Assembly (NCBI RefSeq): GCF_900112195.1
Contig: NZ_FOKR01000027.1
Coordinates: forward strand, 1-48,469
Length of the DNA stretch: 48,469 nucleotides
Reading direction: 5' to 3'
Origin: Butyrivibrio sp. YAB3001
Lineage (GTDB): Bacteria > Bacillota > Clostridia > Lachnospirales > Lachnospiraceae
A program made the translations under genes and the position numbers. This document shows, piece by piece, positions 17,851 through 26,137 of the stretch; positions within the stretch are counted from its first letter, which is position 1; every line of letters starts with the position of its first letter. The notes under the pieces are model-generated. The model searched no databases and was not told the origin of the DNA. It saw only the letters and a list, made by a program, of their open reading frames with translations.

Positions 17851-19302
17851 ATGAAGTGCCCTGAATGTGGTTTTGAAATTCCGGAAGGACATATGTACTG
17901 CGATAATTGCGGAACTGAGATCAACTTTGTCCCGGAATTTGAACCTGAGGTTGAGAATGAGATCAATCAGTCATTATCAGGAGTCGCAGATGAACTCAAC
18001 AAAGAAGAACGCCTCAGGGAAGAAAAAAGAAAAAAGAGGCTTGAGTTATTTGAAAAGATAATATCCAAAAGATATTATGCATATATAGCTGTAGTTGCGG
18101 TTTTATTTGTGGTTATTGTCATATGTGCTGCACTTTCCTTTAGTGGCAAGACATCATTTCATTACTTGAGAAAAGCTGAAAACTCAAAAAATGCCGGTGA
18201 CATAGAAAAAGCAATCCAGTATCTTGTAGAAGGTAATGAGAGTTTTCCTGATAATTCAGAGATTATTTTCAGACTATCCGATTATTATCTTGAACTCGGT
18301 AAAAGTGATGAAGCTGTTGAGGCACTAAAAAAGATAGCAGATTCAGATGTTTTTGATGAACAAAAGGTCATGACTGCGTATGAGGGAATTATCTCAATAT
18401 ATGAGCAGAGTGGGGATTATTCGAAACTTACAAGCCTTTTTGAGAATAACGATAATTCTCTTGCAATTGCTGTAAGAGATAAATACATTCCTTCACCGCC
18501 TGAGATGACACCTGTATCCGGAGAATATGATGATACAGTTGTTGTATCTGTTTATCTCAAAGAACAGAATGGACAGGATAAGATTTACTATACTGTAAAT
18601 GATGGTGTTCCGGATGAACTAAGCATACATTATGACAAGGAAATAGTTCTTGATACTGAAGGGAAATACAGCATTAAAGCAATCTGTATCAATCAATATG
18701 GAATTCAGAGTGAAGTGACGGAAAGAACTTTCGTAGTCGTAAAAGGAAAACCTTCACCCCCTGATGTTCTTGAACCAAGCGGTGAATACAATCAGAATAC
18801 GATGATTGTTGCAGTAACCGACGCATATAATACAATTTTTTATACTACAGATGGTTCAGATCCGACCATCACATCAAAACAGTATATTTCACCAATAACC
18901 ATGCCTGTCGGAACATCGCATTTTAAATTTGTTGCCATCGATGAGGATGGGCAGGTAAGTGATATTGTAGAGCGTGAATATCATTTGGTATATACGCGCC
19001 TTGTGTCAAAGGAACAGGCTGTTAACAGTTTAGTAAGTACTCTTGTAAGACTCGATTATCTTTTGGATAATTCCGGTAAGGTCAGAGGAGTTGATGGACA
19101 CAACGAGTACATTTACAATTCTGAAATTGAAATAGCAGGTGCCGGCGAGTATTATGTTGTTGTGGAATATCATGTATCCAATGATGGCACATCGGCCCCC
19201 ACAGGACTTTTATATGCTGTGAATACGCATGATGGTTCTGTTAATAGACTAGGATATGATTCTAGTGGCAAATATACATTACTAAAAATATCAAACAGAT
19301 AA
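17851..19302 (+). CDS. Zinc-ribbon membrane protein with TPR and chitobiase-C-like repeats
   Basis: The protein has 483 residues, with ribosome site AAGGAG 7 nt upstream. It has an N-terminal zinc ribbon CPECG...CDNCG (residues 3-20), a charged coiled region (about 48-70), one membrane helix (about 73-95) and a TPR-like helical stretch (about 105-205). Two beta-repeats follow of the kind fused to the chitobiase/beta-hexosaminidase C-terminus, each opening PS-PP-xx-xP-xSGEY (about 212-300 and 305-385, including IFYTTDGSDPT). A C-terminal domain of about 90 residues comes last. Cytoplasmic zinc ribbon and extracellular repeats imply a protein that spans the membrane. Similar architectures are common in Lachnospiraceae. 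The function is unknown; wall or glycan sensing is a guess. Confidence 0.75.
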   Translation: MKCPECGFEIPEGHMYCDNCGTEINFVPEFEPEVENEINQSLSGVADELNKEERLREEKRKKRLELFEKIISKRYYAYIAVVAVLFVVIVICAALSFSGKTSFHYLRKAENSKNAGDIEKAIQYLVEGNESFPDNSEIIFRLSDYYLELGKSDEAVEALKKIADSDVFDEQKVMTAYEGIISIYEQSGDYSKLTSLFENNDNSLAIAVRDKYIPSPPEMTPVSGEYDDTVVVSVYLKEQNGQDKIYYTVNDGVPDELSIHYDKEIVLDTEGKYSIKAICINQYGIQSEVTERTFVVVKGKPSPPDVLEPSGEYNQNTMIVAVTDAYNTIFYTTDGSDPTITSKQYISPITMPVGTSHFKFVAIDEDGQVSDIVEREYHLVYTRLVSKEQAVNSLVSTLVRLDYLLDNSGKVRGVDGHNEYIYNSEIEIAGAGEYYVVVEYHVSNDGTSAPTGLLYAVNTHDGSVNRLGYDSSGKYTLLKISNR

Positions 19303-19320
19303 ATTTGTAGGAGGATGATT

Positions 19321-20196
19321 ATGTTCAAAATTTTGGAAGCCAATGAGCTGGCTACAAACATTTTTCAGATGATTGTAGAAGCTCCACGTGTTGCAGAGGC
19401 ATGTTTACCCGGTCAATTCCTTATTATCAGGGTAGATGAAGAAGGGGAGAGAATTCCTCTTACAATTTGTGATTATGACAGAGAAAAGGGGACTGTTGAA
19501 ATCGTTGTTCAGGCAATTGGTGCTGAGACGTTTAAGCTTGGCAAGCTTAAGGCCGGAGATCATTTGGCAGACGTTGTAGGTCCTTTGGGAAGACCTTCAG
19601 ATCTTTGCGAAGAAAGTGTAGAAGAACTTAAGAAAAAGAAAATTGTATTCATTGCAGGCGGTGTTGGAACAGCACCTGTTTATCCACAGGCTAAGTATTT
19701 GAAAGAGCTTGGTGTTGACTGTGATGTTATTATCGGGGCAAAGACAAAAGATCTCGTTATCTTAGAGGACAGATTTAAAAAAGTTTGTAATCTTCATGTC
19801 ACAACTGATGATGGCTCATACGGCAGAAGCGGTATGGTTACAAAAGCTCTTCAGGATCTTTGGGATGAAGGAAATAAATATGATCATTGCGTAGCTATCG
19901 GACCTATGATCATGATGAAATTTGTATGTAAGCTTACAAAGGAACTTGGAATTCCTACTATTGTCAGTATGAATCCTATAATGGTAGATGGAACAGGAAT
20001 GTGCGGTGCATGCAGACTTACTGTAGGTGATGAAGTTAAATTTGCATGTGTTGATGGACCTGAGTTTGATGGACATAAGGTTGATTTTGATCAGGCAATG
20101 AACAGAATGAGACTTTATAAGACAGAAGAAGGAAGACTTCTTTTGAAGGCTCAGGAAGGTGATACTCATCACGGCGGTTGCGGTAACTGTGAATAA
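19321..20196 (+). CDS. nfnA: NfnA-like FAD/[2Fe-2S] subunit (sulfide/dihydroorotate dehydrogenase-like)
   Basis: The protein has 291 residues. ATG 19321 is 6 nt after AGGAGG; another ATG at 19315 abuts that site. It is a ferredoxin-reductase-type protein with FAD motif RIPLTICDYD, NAD motif FIAGGVGTAPVYPQAKYL and cysteine cluster GTGMCGACRLTV...FACVDGPEF for a [2Fe-2S] centre. The tail HHGGCGNCE adds two cysteines. The same fold serves in dihydroorotate dehydrogenase electron-transfer subunits, but pairing with the gltA-like gene that follows marks NfnAB, the NADH-dependent reduced ferredoxin:NADP oxidoreductase that balances NADPH, NADH and ferredoxin in fermenting clostridia. The operon with the next gene has a 64-nt gap. 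Confidence 0.82.
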   Translation: MFKILEANELATNIFQMIVEAPRVAEACLPGQFLIIRVDEEGERIPLTICDYDREKGTVEIVVQAIGAETFKLGKLKAGDHLADVVGPLGRPSDLCEESVEELKKKKIVFIAGGVGTAPVYPQAKYLKELGVDCDVIIGAKTKDLVILEDRFKKVCNLHVTTDDGSYGRSGMVTKALQDLWDEGNKYDHCVAIGPMIMMKFVCKLTKELGIPTIVSMNPIMVDGTGMCGACRLTVGDEVKFACVDGPEFDGHKVDFDQAMNRMRLYKTEEGRLLLKAQEGDTHHGGCGNCE

Positions 20197-20260
20197 TATA
20201 GGATAAGTAGGATTGATCCGTATTGCTATAAATTGATTAGTGCATAAAAAGGAGATTGTA

Positions 20261-21643
20261 ATGGATGGATTTGTAAGAGTTCCTGTACGTGAGCAGGATC
20301 CCAAGGTACGTGCTACAAACTTTGGTGAGGTTTGCCTTGGTTATAATAAAGAAGAAGCTGAAAATGAGGCACAGCGTTGCCTTAACTGTAAGAATCCGAA
20401 ATGTGTTCAGGGTTGTCCTGTTTCTATTGATATTCCTGCATTTATCCAGCAGGTAAAGGAAGGCAACGTTGAAGGCGCTTATCAGACAATAAGTAAATCC
20501 AGCGCGCTTCCTGCAGTTTGTGGTCGTGTATGCCCACAGGAAAGCCAGTGCGAAGGTCAGTGCGTAAGAGGAATTAAGGGTGATCCGGTTTCTATCGGTA
20601 AATTGGAGAGATATGTTGCTGATACTGCAAGAGAAATGGGTATCAAGCCTCAAGGTGCTACAGAGAAGAAGGGCAAAAAGGTAGCTGTTATCGGTTCAGG
20701 TCCTTCAGGACTTACCTGCGCAGGCGACCTTGCTAAGATGGGATATGATGTAACTATTTTTGAAGCACTTCATGAAGCAGGTGGTGTACTTGTTTATGGT
20801 ATTCCTGAATTCCGTCTTCCTAAAGACGCTGTTGTTAAAAAAGAGATCGAAAATGTAAAGTCACTTGGCGTTAAGCTTGAAACTGACGTTGTTATCGGTA
20901 AATCAGTTACAATTGATGACCTCATGAAAAAAGAAGGCTTTGACGCAGTATTTATCGGATCAGGCGCAGGACTTCCAAGATTCATGAACATTCCAGGCGA
21001 GCAGGCTATGGGTGTATTCTCTGCAAATGAATTCCTCACAAGAAGCAATCTTATGAAGGCATTTGATGAGAATTCAAGAACACCTATCATGAGACCTAAG
21101 AAATGTGTTGTTGTAGGTGGCGGTAACGTTGCTATGGATGCTGCAAGAACAGCTCTCAGACTTGGCGCAGAGGTTCATGTAGTATATCGTCGTGGTGAAG
21201 AAGAGCTTCCTGCACGTAAAGAAGAAGTTGGACATGCCAAGGAAGAAGGAATCATTTTTGACCTTCTTACTAATCCTGTTGAGATCCATGCTGATGAAAA
21301 TGGTTGGGTAACAGGTATCACATGTATCAGAATGGAGCTTGGTGAACCTGATGAGTCAGGAAGAAGAAGCCCTGTAGAAGTTCCAGGTTCAGAGTTTGAC
21401 ATTGAGTGTGATGCAGTCATCATGTCACTTGGTACATCTCCGAATCCACTTATTTCTTCAACAACAGAAGGTCTTGATGTGAACAGAAGAAAATGTATCG
21501 TAGCTTCTGAAGAAAACGGTCAGACATCAAAGACTGGTGTATTTGCAGGTGGAGATGCAGTTACAGGTGCAGCTACAGTTATTCTTGCTATGGGCGCAGG
21601 TAAGGCTGCTGCAAAGGGTATTGATGAATACCTTAGCAAATAA
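20261..21643 (+). CDS. nfnB: NfnB-like NADPH-binding subunit (annotated elsewhere as glutamate synthase small chain)
   Basis: The protein has 460 residues. ATG 20261 follows AAGGAG; the in-frame GTG at 20240 is upstream of the site. Two cysteine clusters for [4Fe-4S] centres lie at the N-terminus (RCLNCKNPKCVQGCPV and CGRVCPQESQCEGQC). They are followed by FAD-binding VAVIGSGPSGLTCAGDLA (about 144-161) and NADPH-binding VVVGGGNVAMDAARTALRLG (about 284-303), and a C-terminal FAD motif TGVFAGGDAVTG. Alone this could be the small subunit of glutamate synthase, but no large gltB subunit is near and the preceding gene is the NfnA partner. Electron-bifurcating transhydrogenase is therefore the better call. 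Confidence 0.85.
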   Translation: MDGFVRVPVREQDPKVRATNFGEVCLGYNKEEAENEAQRCLNCKNPKCVQGCPVSIDIPAFIQQVKEGNVEGAYQTISKSSALPAVCGRVCPQESQCEGQCVRGIKGDPVSIGKLERYVADTAREMGIKPQGATEKKGKKVAVIGSGPSGLTCAGDLAKMGYDVTIFEALHEAGGVLVYGIPEFRLPKDAVVKKEIENVKSLGVKLETDVVIGKSVTIDDLMKKEGFDAVFIGSGAGLPRFMNIPGEQAMGVFSANEFLTRSNLMKAFDENSRTPIMRPKKCVVVGGGNVAMDAARTALRLGAEVHVVYRRGEEELPARKEEVGHAKEEGIIFDLLTNPVEIHADENGWVTGITCIRMELGEPDESGRRSPVEVPGSEFDIECDAVIMSLGTSPNPLISSTTEGLDVNRRKCIVASEENGQTSKTGVFAGGDAVTGAATVILAMGAGKAAAKGIDEYLSK

Positions 21644-21769
21644 TTTTTGAAAACTGAGATTTTGCTATAGTTATAGTAAACGAAATGGTTTTTTTGCCTA
21701 TCAAAGCTGATAATTATTTGGATGTTTTTATTTGGAAATTATAGCTAATCTGAAAATTGTGAATTATTT

Positions 21770-21807
21770 CATATTTGGGGGTGAAATTATTTTTACCCCC
21801 AAATATG
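21770..21807 (+). promoter_or_regulatory. 13-bp perfect inverted repeat before the MORN gene
   Basis: CATATTTGGGGGT (21770-21782) pairs perfectly with ACCCCCAAATATG (21795-21807) around a 12-nt A/T loop, 25 nt before the next start codon. An overlapping palindrome ATATGCATAT follows. The following bases are not a T-run, so it is not a classic terminator. It may be an operator, or an RNA hairpin that separates nfnB from the downstream unit. Confidence 0.6.
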
Positions 21808-21831
21808 CATATTTAGAATGGTGTATTTTTA

Positions 21832-22869
21832 ATGGAAAAAGAAGAAAAGATAAGAATAGCGATAACAGCCGGTGTTATGGGCGTTATTTTGCTAATATTG
21901 ATTTTGTATTTAGCGATAACATGGAAAAAGGATGAGAGTGGAAAGAACAAGGTTACTGACGAGGTAACTATTGCTTCTACTGAGCTAAGTACCAATTCTG
22001 AAAGTGTTTCGGCTAATGATGAAGATGCTGCGAATAAAGAAGATAGAGATGCTGCAAATGCAGATACCGCGGCAGATGCAGCAACTAGCGCTACATCAGA
22101 AAACATTCAGAATTTAAATAAAAAAGAAAGTATATCGGGAAATAGTTTTTATGAGACTACAGTTCCTGTTTTGAAGAAAGATTATAGAGGACTTAGCTTT
22201 AATACTATGTCTCAGCTAGAGGAGATGGCCGGCTATTGGAAAGATGGCAATCAGGCAGCCATAAGAGATCTTGCAAAGCTGGACAGATTTGAAGCTATGT
22301 CGGCAAAATTAAGCGGAACCAATGATTTTTACTATTTTGGTGATAAGAACAGTCAGGGAAAGCCGGAGGGCTTTGGAGTTGCTGTCTATGCGAGTAACCA
22401 ATATTATTTTGGTGAATGGGTAAATGGCAAAAGACAGGGAAAAGGAACCTGGTATTCTTTTTATCCTGAGTATAACACCTATGTTGTCAAAGAGCATATG
22501 TATTCTGGCGAGTTTGCAGATGATCTGCCAAACGGTGAAGGCCAGGAACACTATGATTATAATCAGGAACTGATGAATGGAGAGGATCTGTATCTTCAGA
22601 ATGCAATCGGCAACTTCACAGCCGGCCTTTACAATGGTGAAATGTATATCATTACTGTTGATGAGACTTTTTCAACAAAGGAATGGCTAGGAACATGTAA
22701 AAACGGCGAATGGATTCAGGTGCTTAATTCCTATAAGGACCAGGCTGGCCGTACTGCGGTTCTTAGTGAAAGAGAAAACAGTGAGAATCACATTTGGATG
22801 GTTGAAAAGAAGCTGACTGACAATGGAATCTTGGGAATGATTTCAGGTGGTAACATAAAAAATGAGTAA
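21832..22869 (+). CDS. Membrane-anchored MORN-repeat protein
   Basis: The protein has 345 residues: a short cytoplasmic start, one membrane helix (about 8-30), then a Ser/Asn/Ala/Asp-rich spacer (about 40-100) typical of extracellular linkers. From about residue 160 come MORN-type repeats (GKPEGFGVAVYASNQYYFGEWVNGKRQGKGTW, then YSGEFADDLPNGEGQ). MORN repeats often bind lipids or act as scaffolds; the function here is unknown. The last 8 nt overlap the rlmH start, so the two are translationally coupled. Confidence 0.72.
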   Translation: MEKEEKIRIAITAGVMGVILLILILYLAITWKKDESGKNKVTDEVTIASTELSTNSESVSANDEDAANKEDRDAANADTAADAATSATSENIQNLNKKESISGNSFYETTVPVLKKDYRGLSFNTMSQLEEMAGYWKDGNQAAIRDLAKLDRFEAMSAKLSGTNDFYYFGDKNSQGKPEGFGVAVYASNQYYFGEWVNGKRQGKGTWYSFYPEYNTYVVKEHMYSGEFADDLPNGEGQEHYDYNQELMNGEDLYLQNAIGNFTAGLYNGEMYIITVDETFSTKEWLGTCKNGEWIQVLNSYKDQAGRTAVLSERENSENHIWMVEKKLTDNGILGMISGGNIKNE

Positions 22870-23344
22870 TATTACAATTATATGCGTTGGTAAAATAAAA
22901 GAGAAATATTGGAACGATGCTATAAGCGAATACTCAAAGCGTTTATCAAGATATTGCAAATTGAGCATTATTGAAGTTGCTGATGAAAAGACTCCTGAGA
23001 ATGCTCCAAAAGCAATTGAAGAGCAGATTAAGAAAAAAGAAGCCGACAGAATCATTAGCAATCTCGATTCCAATGCACATATATGTGCGCTTTCTATTGG
23101 AGGAAAGCGATATTCATCTGAAGGTTTTTCTGATTATATTGCGGATAAGGGAATTAAGGGAATCAGCAATATTCAATTTATCATAGGTGGTTCATTGGGA
23201 TTGCACGAATCTGTGCTATCTAAAGTAGATGATGAGATCAGTTTTTCTGATATGACATTTCCGCATCAGATGATGAGAGTAATCCTGCTTGAGCAGATTT
23301 ACAGAGGATTTAGGATAATGCGGGGAGAGCCTTATCATAAATAA
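22862..23344 (+). CDS. rlmH: 23S rRNA (pseudouridine1915-N3)-methyltransferase
   Basis: The protein has 160 residues, normal for this SPOUT-fold enzyme. N-terminal ITIICVGKIKEKYWNDAISEY, SAM-binding FIIGGSLGLHESVLSK near 109-124 and the C-terminal signature FPHQMMRVILLEQIYRGFRIMRGEPYHK are diagnostic. It methylates pseudouridine 1915 in helix 69 of 23S rRNA. The start overlaps the MORN gene. Confidence 0.97.
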   Translation: MSNITIICVGKIKEKYWNDAISEYSKRLSRYCKLSIIEVADEKTPENAPKAIEEQIKKKEADRIISNLDSNAHICALSIGGKRYSSEGFSDYIADKGIKGISNIQFIIGGSLGLHESVLSKVDDEISFSDMTFPHQMMRVILLEQIYRGFRIMRGEPYHK

Positions 23345-23385
23345 AGTAATAAATACTAAAGAATTGTTTGGGGAAATAAGCATAC

Positions 23386-24429
23386 ATGAGTGAAATAACA
23401 GAACTTACTCTTTCTCTTACAGCTGAGGATGAGAGAAATATTTTTGGTGGCAATGACAGTTACATTAAGAAGATTGAAGACAGTCTGCATGTTGAGATTG
23501 TAGATAGAAACGGTACACTTCATATAATTGGAGATAAGGAGGGGGCAAATAAAGCTTCAGGGATACTAAGGGAACTTGTTCAGCTTTCAAGGCGCGGAAC
23601 AAGTATTGAAGAACAGAGCGTTGATTATGCTATTTCTTTAAAAAAGGATTCAGGTCTGGTAAAAGAAAATGTCAGCGACAATGTATTGGTTGACATAGAC
23701 AGGGATGTTATATGCCATACAATCTCAGGAAAGCCCATAAAGCCCAAGACGATTGGCCAGAAGAAGTATATCGATGCAATAAGAAACAAGATGATCGTAT
23801 TTGGACTTGGACCTGCAGGAACCGGTAAAACATATCTTGCAATGGCGATGGCCATAACAGCTTTTCAGAGAGAAGAAGTAAGCAGGATCATTCTAACAAG
23901 ACCCGCAATCGAAGCGGGAGAAAAATTAGGATTCTTACCCGGAGACCTGCAGAGTAAGGTTGATCCATATTTGAGACCTTTGTACGATGCACTTTATCAG
24001 ATCATGGGAACAGAGAATTTTATAAAAAATATGGAAAAAGGTCTCATCGAGGTTGCACCTCTGGCATATATGCGAGGTAGGACACTGGATAATGCTTTTA
24101 TTATTCTCGATGAGGCACAAAATACAACTCCTGCGCAGATGAAAATGTTCCTGACACGAATAGGTTTTGGTTCTAAGGTTATCATTACAGGTGATGCCAC
24201 ACAGAAGGACCTTTCTCCGGATACTAAGTCTGGTCTTGATGTTGCTTCATCTGTCTTAAAGGGCATTGATGATATTGCATTTTGCACTCTTACAAGCAGT
24301 GATGTTGTAAGACATCCTCTTGTACAGAAGATTGTAAAAGCCTATGAAGATTACGAGAAGTCTGTTGTAAATAAACAGAAGAAAAAGGCTATTCAGAAAT
24401 TGGAGAGAAAAAACAGGGATGGAAAATGA
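23386..24429 (+). CDS. phoH: PhoH-family ATPase
   Basis: The protein has 347 residues. An N-terminal KH-like region (about 20-75) precedes the ATPase with Walker A GPAGTGKT (142-149) and Walker B AFIILDEAQNTTPAQMKMFLTR. The family is cytoplasmic and RNA-associated and is often encoded with YbeY, as here two genes later. Its exact activity is not settled, although helicase and RNase activities are reported for PhoH2 relatives. The gene ends with a lysine-rich tail, and its last 11 nt overlap the next gene. Confidence 0.95.
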   Translation: MSEITELTLSLTAEDERNIFGGNDSYIKKIEDSLHVEIVDRNGTLHIIGDKEGANKASGILRELVQLSRRGTSIEEQSVDYAISLKKDSGLVKENVSDNVLVDIDRDVICHTISGKPIKPKTIGQKKYIDAIRNKMIVFGLGPAGTGKTYLAMAMAITAFQREEVSRIILTRPAIEAGEKLGFLPGDLQSKVDPYLRPLYDALYQIMGTENFIKNMEKGLIEVAPLAYMRGRTLDNAFIILDEAQNTTPAQMKMFLTRIGFGSKVIITGDATQKDLSPDTKSGLDVASSVLKGIDDIAFCTLTSSDVVRHPLVQKIVKAYEDYEKSVVNKQKKKAIQKLERKNRDGK

Positions 24430-25630
24430 TAACAGGATTGAAGTTAAAATAAAGATTCTTTATGCATTATTATTTGTCCTTACAGGAGTTTTAATCTGCT
24501 CTTTTTCTATTTTTACAAAAAAATCATATGAGGAAGTTTTAAGGAATACAATTGTTTCTTTGATAATTACAGGAAATGTCGTTTTTATGCTTGTTGATGC
24601 CATTTCAAGAGGTGAAAAAGGGCTTTCTTTTGATAATTATCATCATAAGGGAAGATTTGTTTTTGTATATGCTTTTTTCCTTGTGCTTTCATGCTTTTTT
24701 TCATTGGTCCCAAATGAGATGTGGCCATATATGTCACTGTTTATAATTCTTGCGCTTTTTTCAAATCATGAAATTGGCATGGCGTCAGGAACAGGGCTTT
24801 TGATCATTTCCATAATGCTTGAAGCAAATGGGAATATCGGCGAATTTTTCATGTATTGCATTGCAGGTATGGTGGCGCTCTCAATGTTCAGGGATTTAAA
24901 AGAGAATACTGCAATTGGTAATCCAACAGCAATTTCACTTATGATGCAGGCTGTGCTTTTGATGGCTTTCAATATTCTGTTTCTGAATAGAACATTATCA
25001 GTTGGGATTTTCATGCTTCCTGTATTCAATCTCATGCTTAACCTTGTAATTCTGCTTATCTTTTTAAACATGTTTGGAGTATATGTCATCAGAAAATCCA
25101 ATGATATGTATATGGAAATCAATGATGCAGGTTTTACTCTTTTTATGCAACTTAAGGAAAAGAGTAAAGATGAGTATTACAGAAGCATTCACACAGGATA
25201 TCTTGCTGAGAGAATTGCAAATGGACTTCACTACAATGAGAGAGCTGTAAAAGCCTGTGCATATTACAACCGTATAGGCATACTTGAAGGGAAAAACGGA
25301 TGGGATGAGGTAAAACATTTTTATATTGATAACAATTTTCCCGTTGAAGCAGTAAAGCTCCTTCATGAGTATATTGACCCTAAAACTGTAAGCATCAGAT
25401 CTAAGGAGGCACTGTCGGTTGTTCTATCGGAGACTGTTATAGAATCAATAATGTATTTAATAAATCAGGACAAAAATGCTAAAATTGATTATGACAGATT
25501 GATAGATGGCATAATGGATAAGAAAATTGAAAATAATGAATTAAAAGCATATGATGTCACATTCAGAGAATATGATAAGATGCGTCAGATATTAAAAAAG
25601 GAGAAGCTGTATTATGACTTTTTGCGTTGA
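24419..25630 (+). CDS. PgpH/YqfF-like 7TM protein, truncated and with a degenerate HD domain
   Basis: The protein has 403 residues, with seven to eight membrane helices in the first ~220 residues, then a soluble domain. Position between phoH and ybeY and the C-terminal half identify it as a derivative of PgpH (YqfF), which degrades cyclic di-AMP. Canonical PgpH has ~700-850 residues with an extracellular 7TMR-HDED domain; here that domain is absent. In the HD domain the metal-binding His-Asp of AYYHDIGK is replaced by Asn284-Arg285 (CAYYNRIGIL). The distal ENPHD and HV-DG segments are gone, although His258 (IHTGYLAERI) and SKEALSVVL...D(V)TFREYDKM are still alignable. It is probably not a phosphodiesterase; a c-di-AMP binding or scaffold role is possible. 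Confidence 0.75.
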   Translation: MENDNRIEVKIKILYALLFVLTGVLICSFSIFTKKSYEEVLRNTIVSLIITGNVVFMLVDAISRGEKGLSFDNYHHKGRFVFVYAFFLVLSCFFSLVPNEMWPYMSLFIILALFSNHEIGMASGTGLLIISIMLEANGNIGEFFMYCIAGMVALSMFRDLKENTAIGNPTAISLMMQAVLLMAFNILFLNRTLSVGIFMLPVFNLMLNLVILLIFLNMFGVYVIRKSNDMYMEINDAGFTLFMQLKEKSKDEYYRSIHTGYLAERIANGLHYNERAVKACAYYNRIGILEGKNGWDEVKHFYIDNNFPVEAVKLLHEYIDPKTVSIRSKEALSVVLSETVIESIMYLINQDKNAKIDYDRLIDGIMDKKIENNELKAYDVTFREYDKMRQILKKEKLYYDFLR

Positions 25631-26117
25631 AAATGAAGTAGATGCGCATTTTGATTTTGATCCCGATGATGTTGCCAGAAAGGTTGCAGAGGAAGTATTA
25701 AAACAGGAAGGCTGTAATTTTGAGGTTGAGATTAATCTGCTTATCACAGATGATGATGGCATAAGGGAGATGAACAGTGAATTCAGACAGATAGATAATC
25801 CAACTGATGTATTGTCTTTTCCGAATGTAAGCTATGAGACCGCAGGAGATTTTTCAGTAATTGAAGGAGAACAGAAAGTTGATCTGATTAATCCTGATAC
25901 TGGAGAAGTTTATTTTGGGGACATAGTTATAAACGAAAATCGTGTAAGATCTCAGGCCAGTGAATACGGCCATTCCGAGAAAAGAGAATTTGCATTTCTT
26001 GTGGCGCACAGCATGCTTCACTTGTGCGGCTATGATCATATGGAGGCAGATGAGGCTGCTGTTATGGAGGAAAAGCAGAATCTTGTGCTTAATGCTTTGG
26101 GGATTACTAGGGATTAA
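25614..26117 (+). CDS. ybeY: Endoribonuclease YbeY / 16S rRNA maturation factor
   Basis: The protein has 167 residues. The zinc-binding motif HSMLHLCGYDH (His132, His136, His142) is intact. NSEFRQIDNPTDVLSFP and YFGDIVINENRV are also typical. It is a metal-dependent endoribonuclease acting in 16S rRNA 3' processing and ribosome quality control. The start overlaps the previous gene by 17 nt. There is an insert of about 15 acidic residues between DVLSFP and GDI compared with E. coli YbeY. Confidence 0.95.
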   Translation: MTFCVENEVDAHFDFDPDDVARKVAEEVLKQEGCNFEVEINLLITDDDGIREMNSEFRQIDNPTDVLSFPNVSYETAGDFSVIEGEQKVDLINPDTGEVYFGDIVINENRVRSQASEYGHSEKREFAFLVAHSMLHLCGYDHMEADEAAVMEEKQNLVLNALGITRD

Positions 26118-26137
26118 CGTTGTTGGGAGATTAGCAT

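Noticed and set aside
20261..21643. Calling this gene glutamate synthase small subunit
   Set aside because: No large subunit is adjacent and the preceding NfnA-like partner gives a better explanation.
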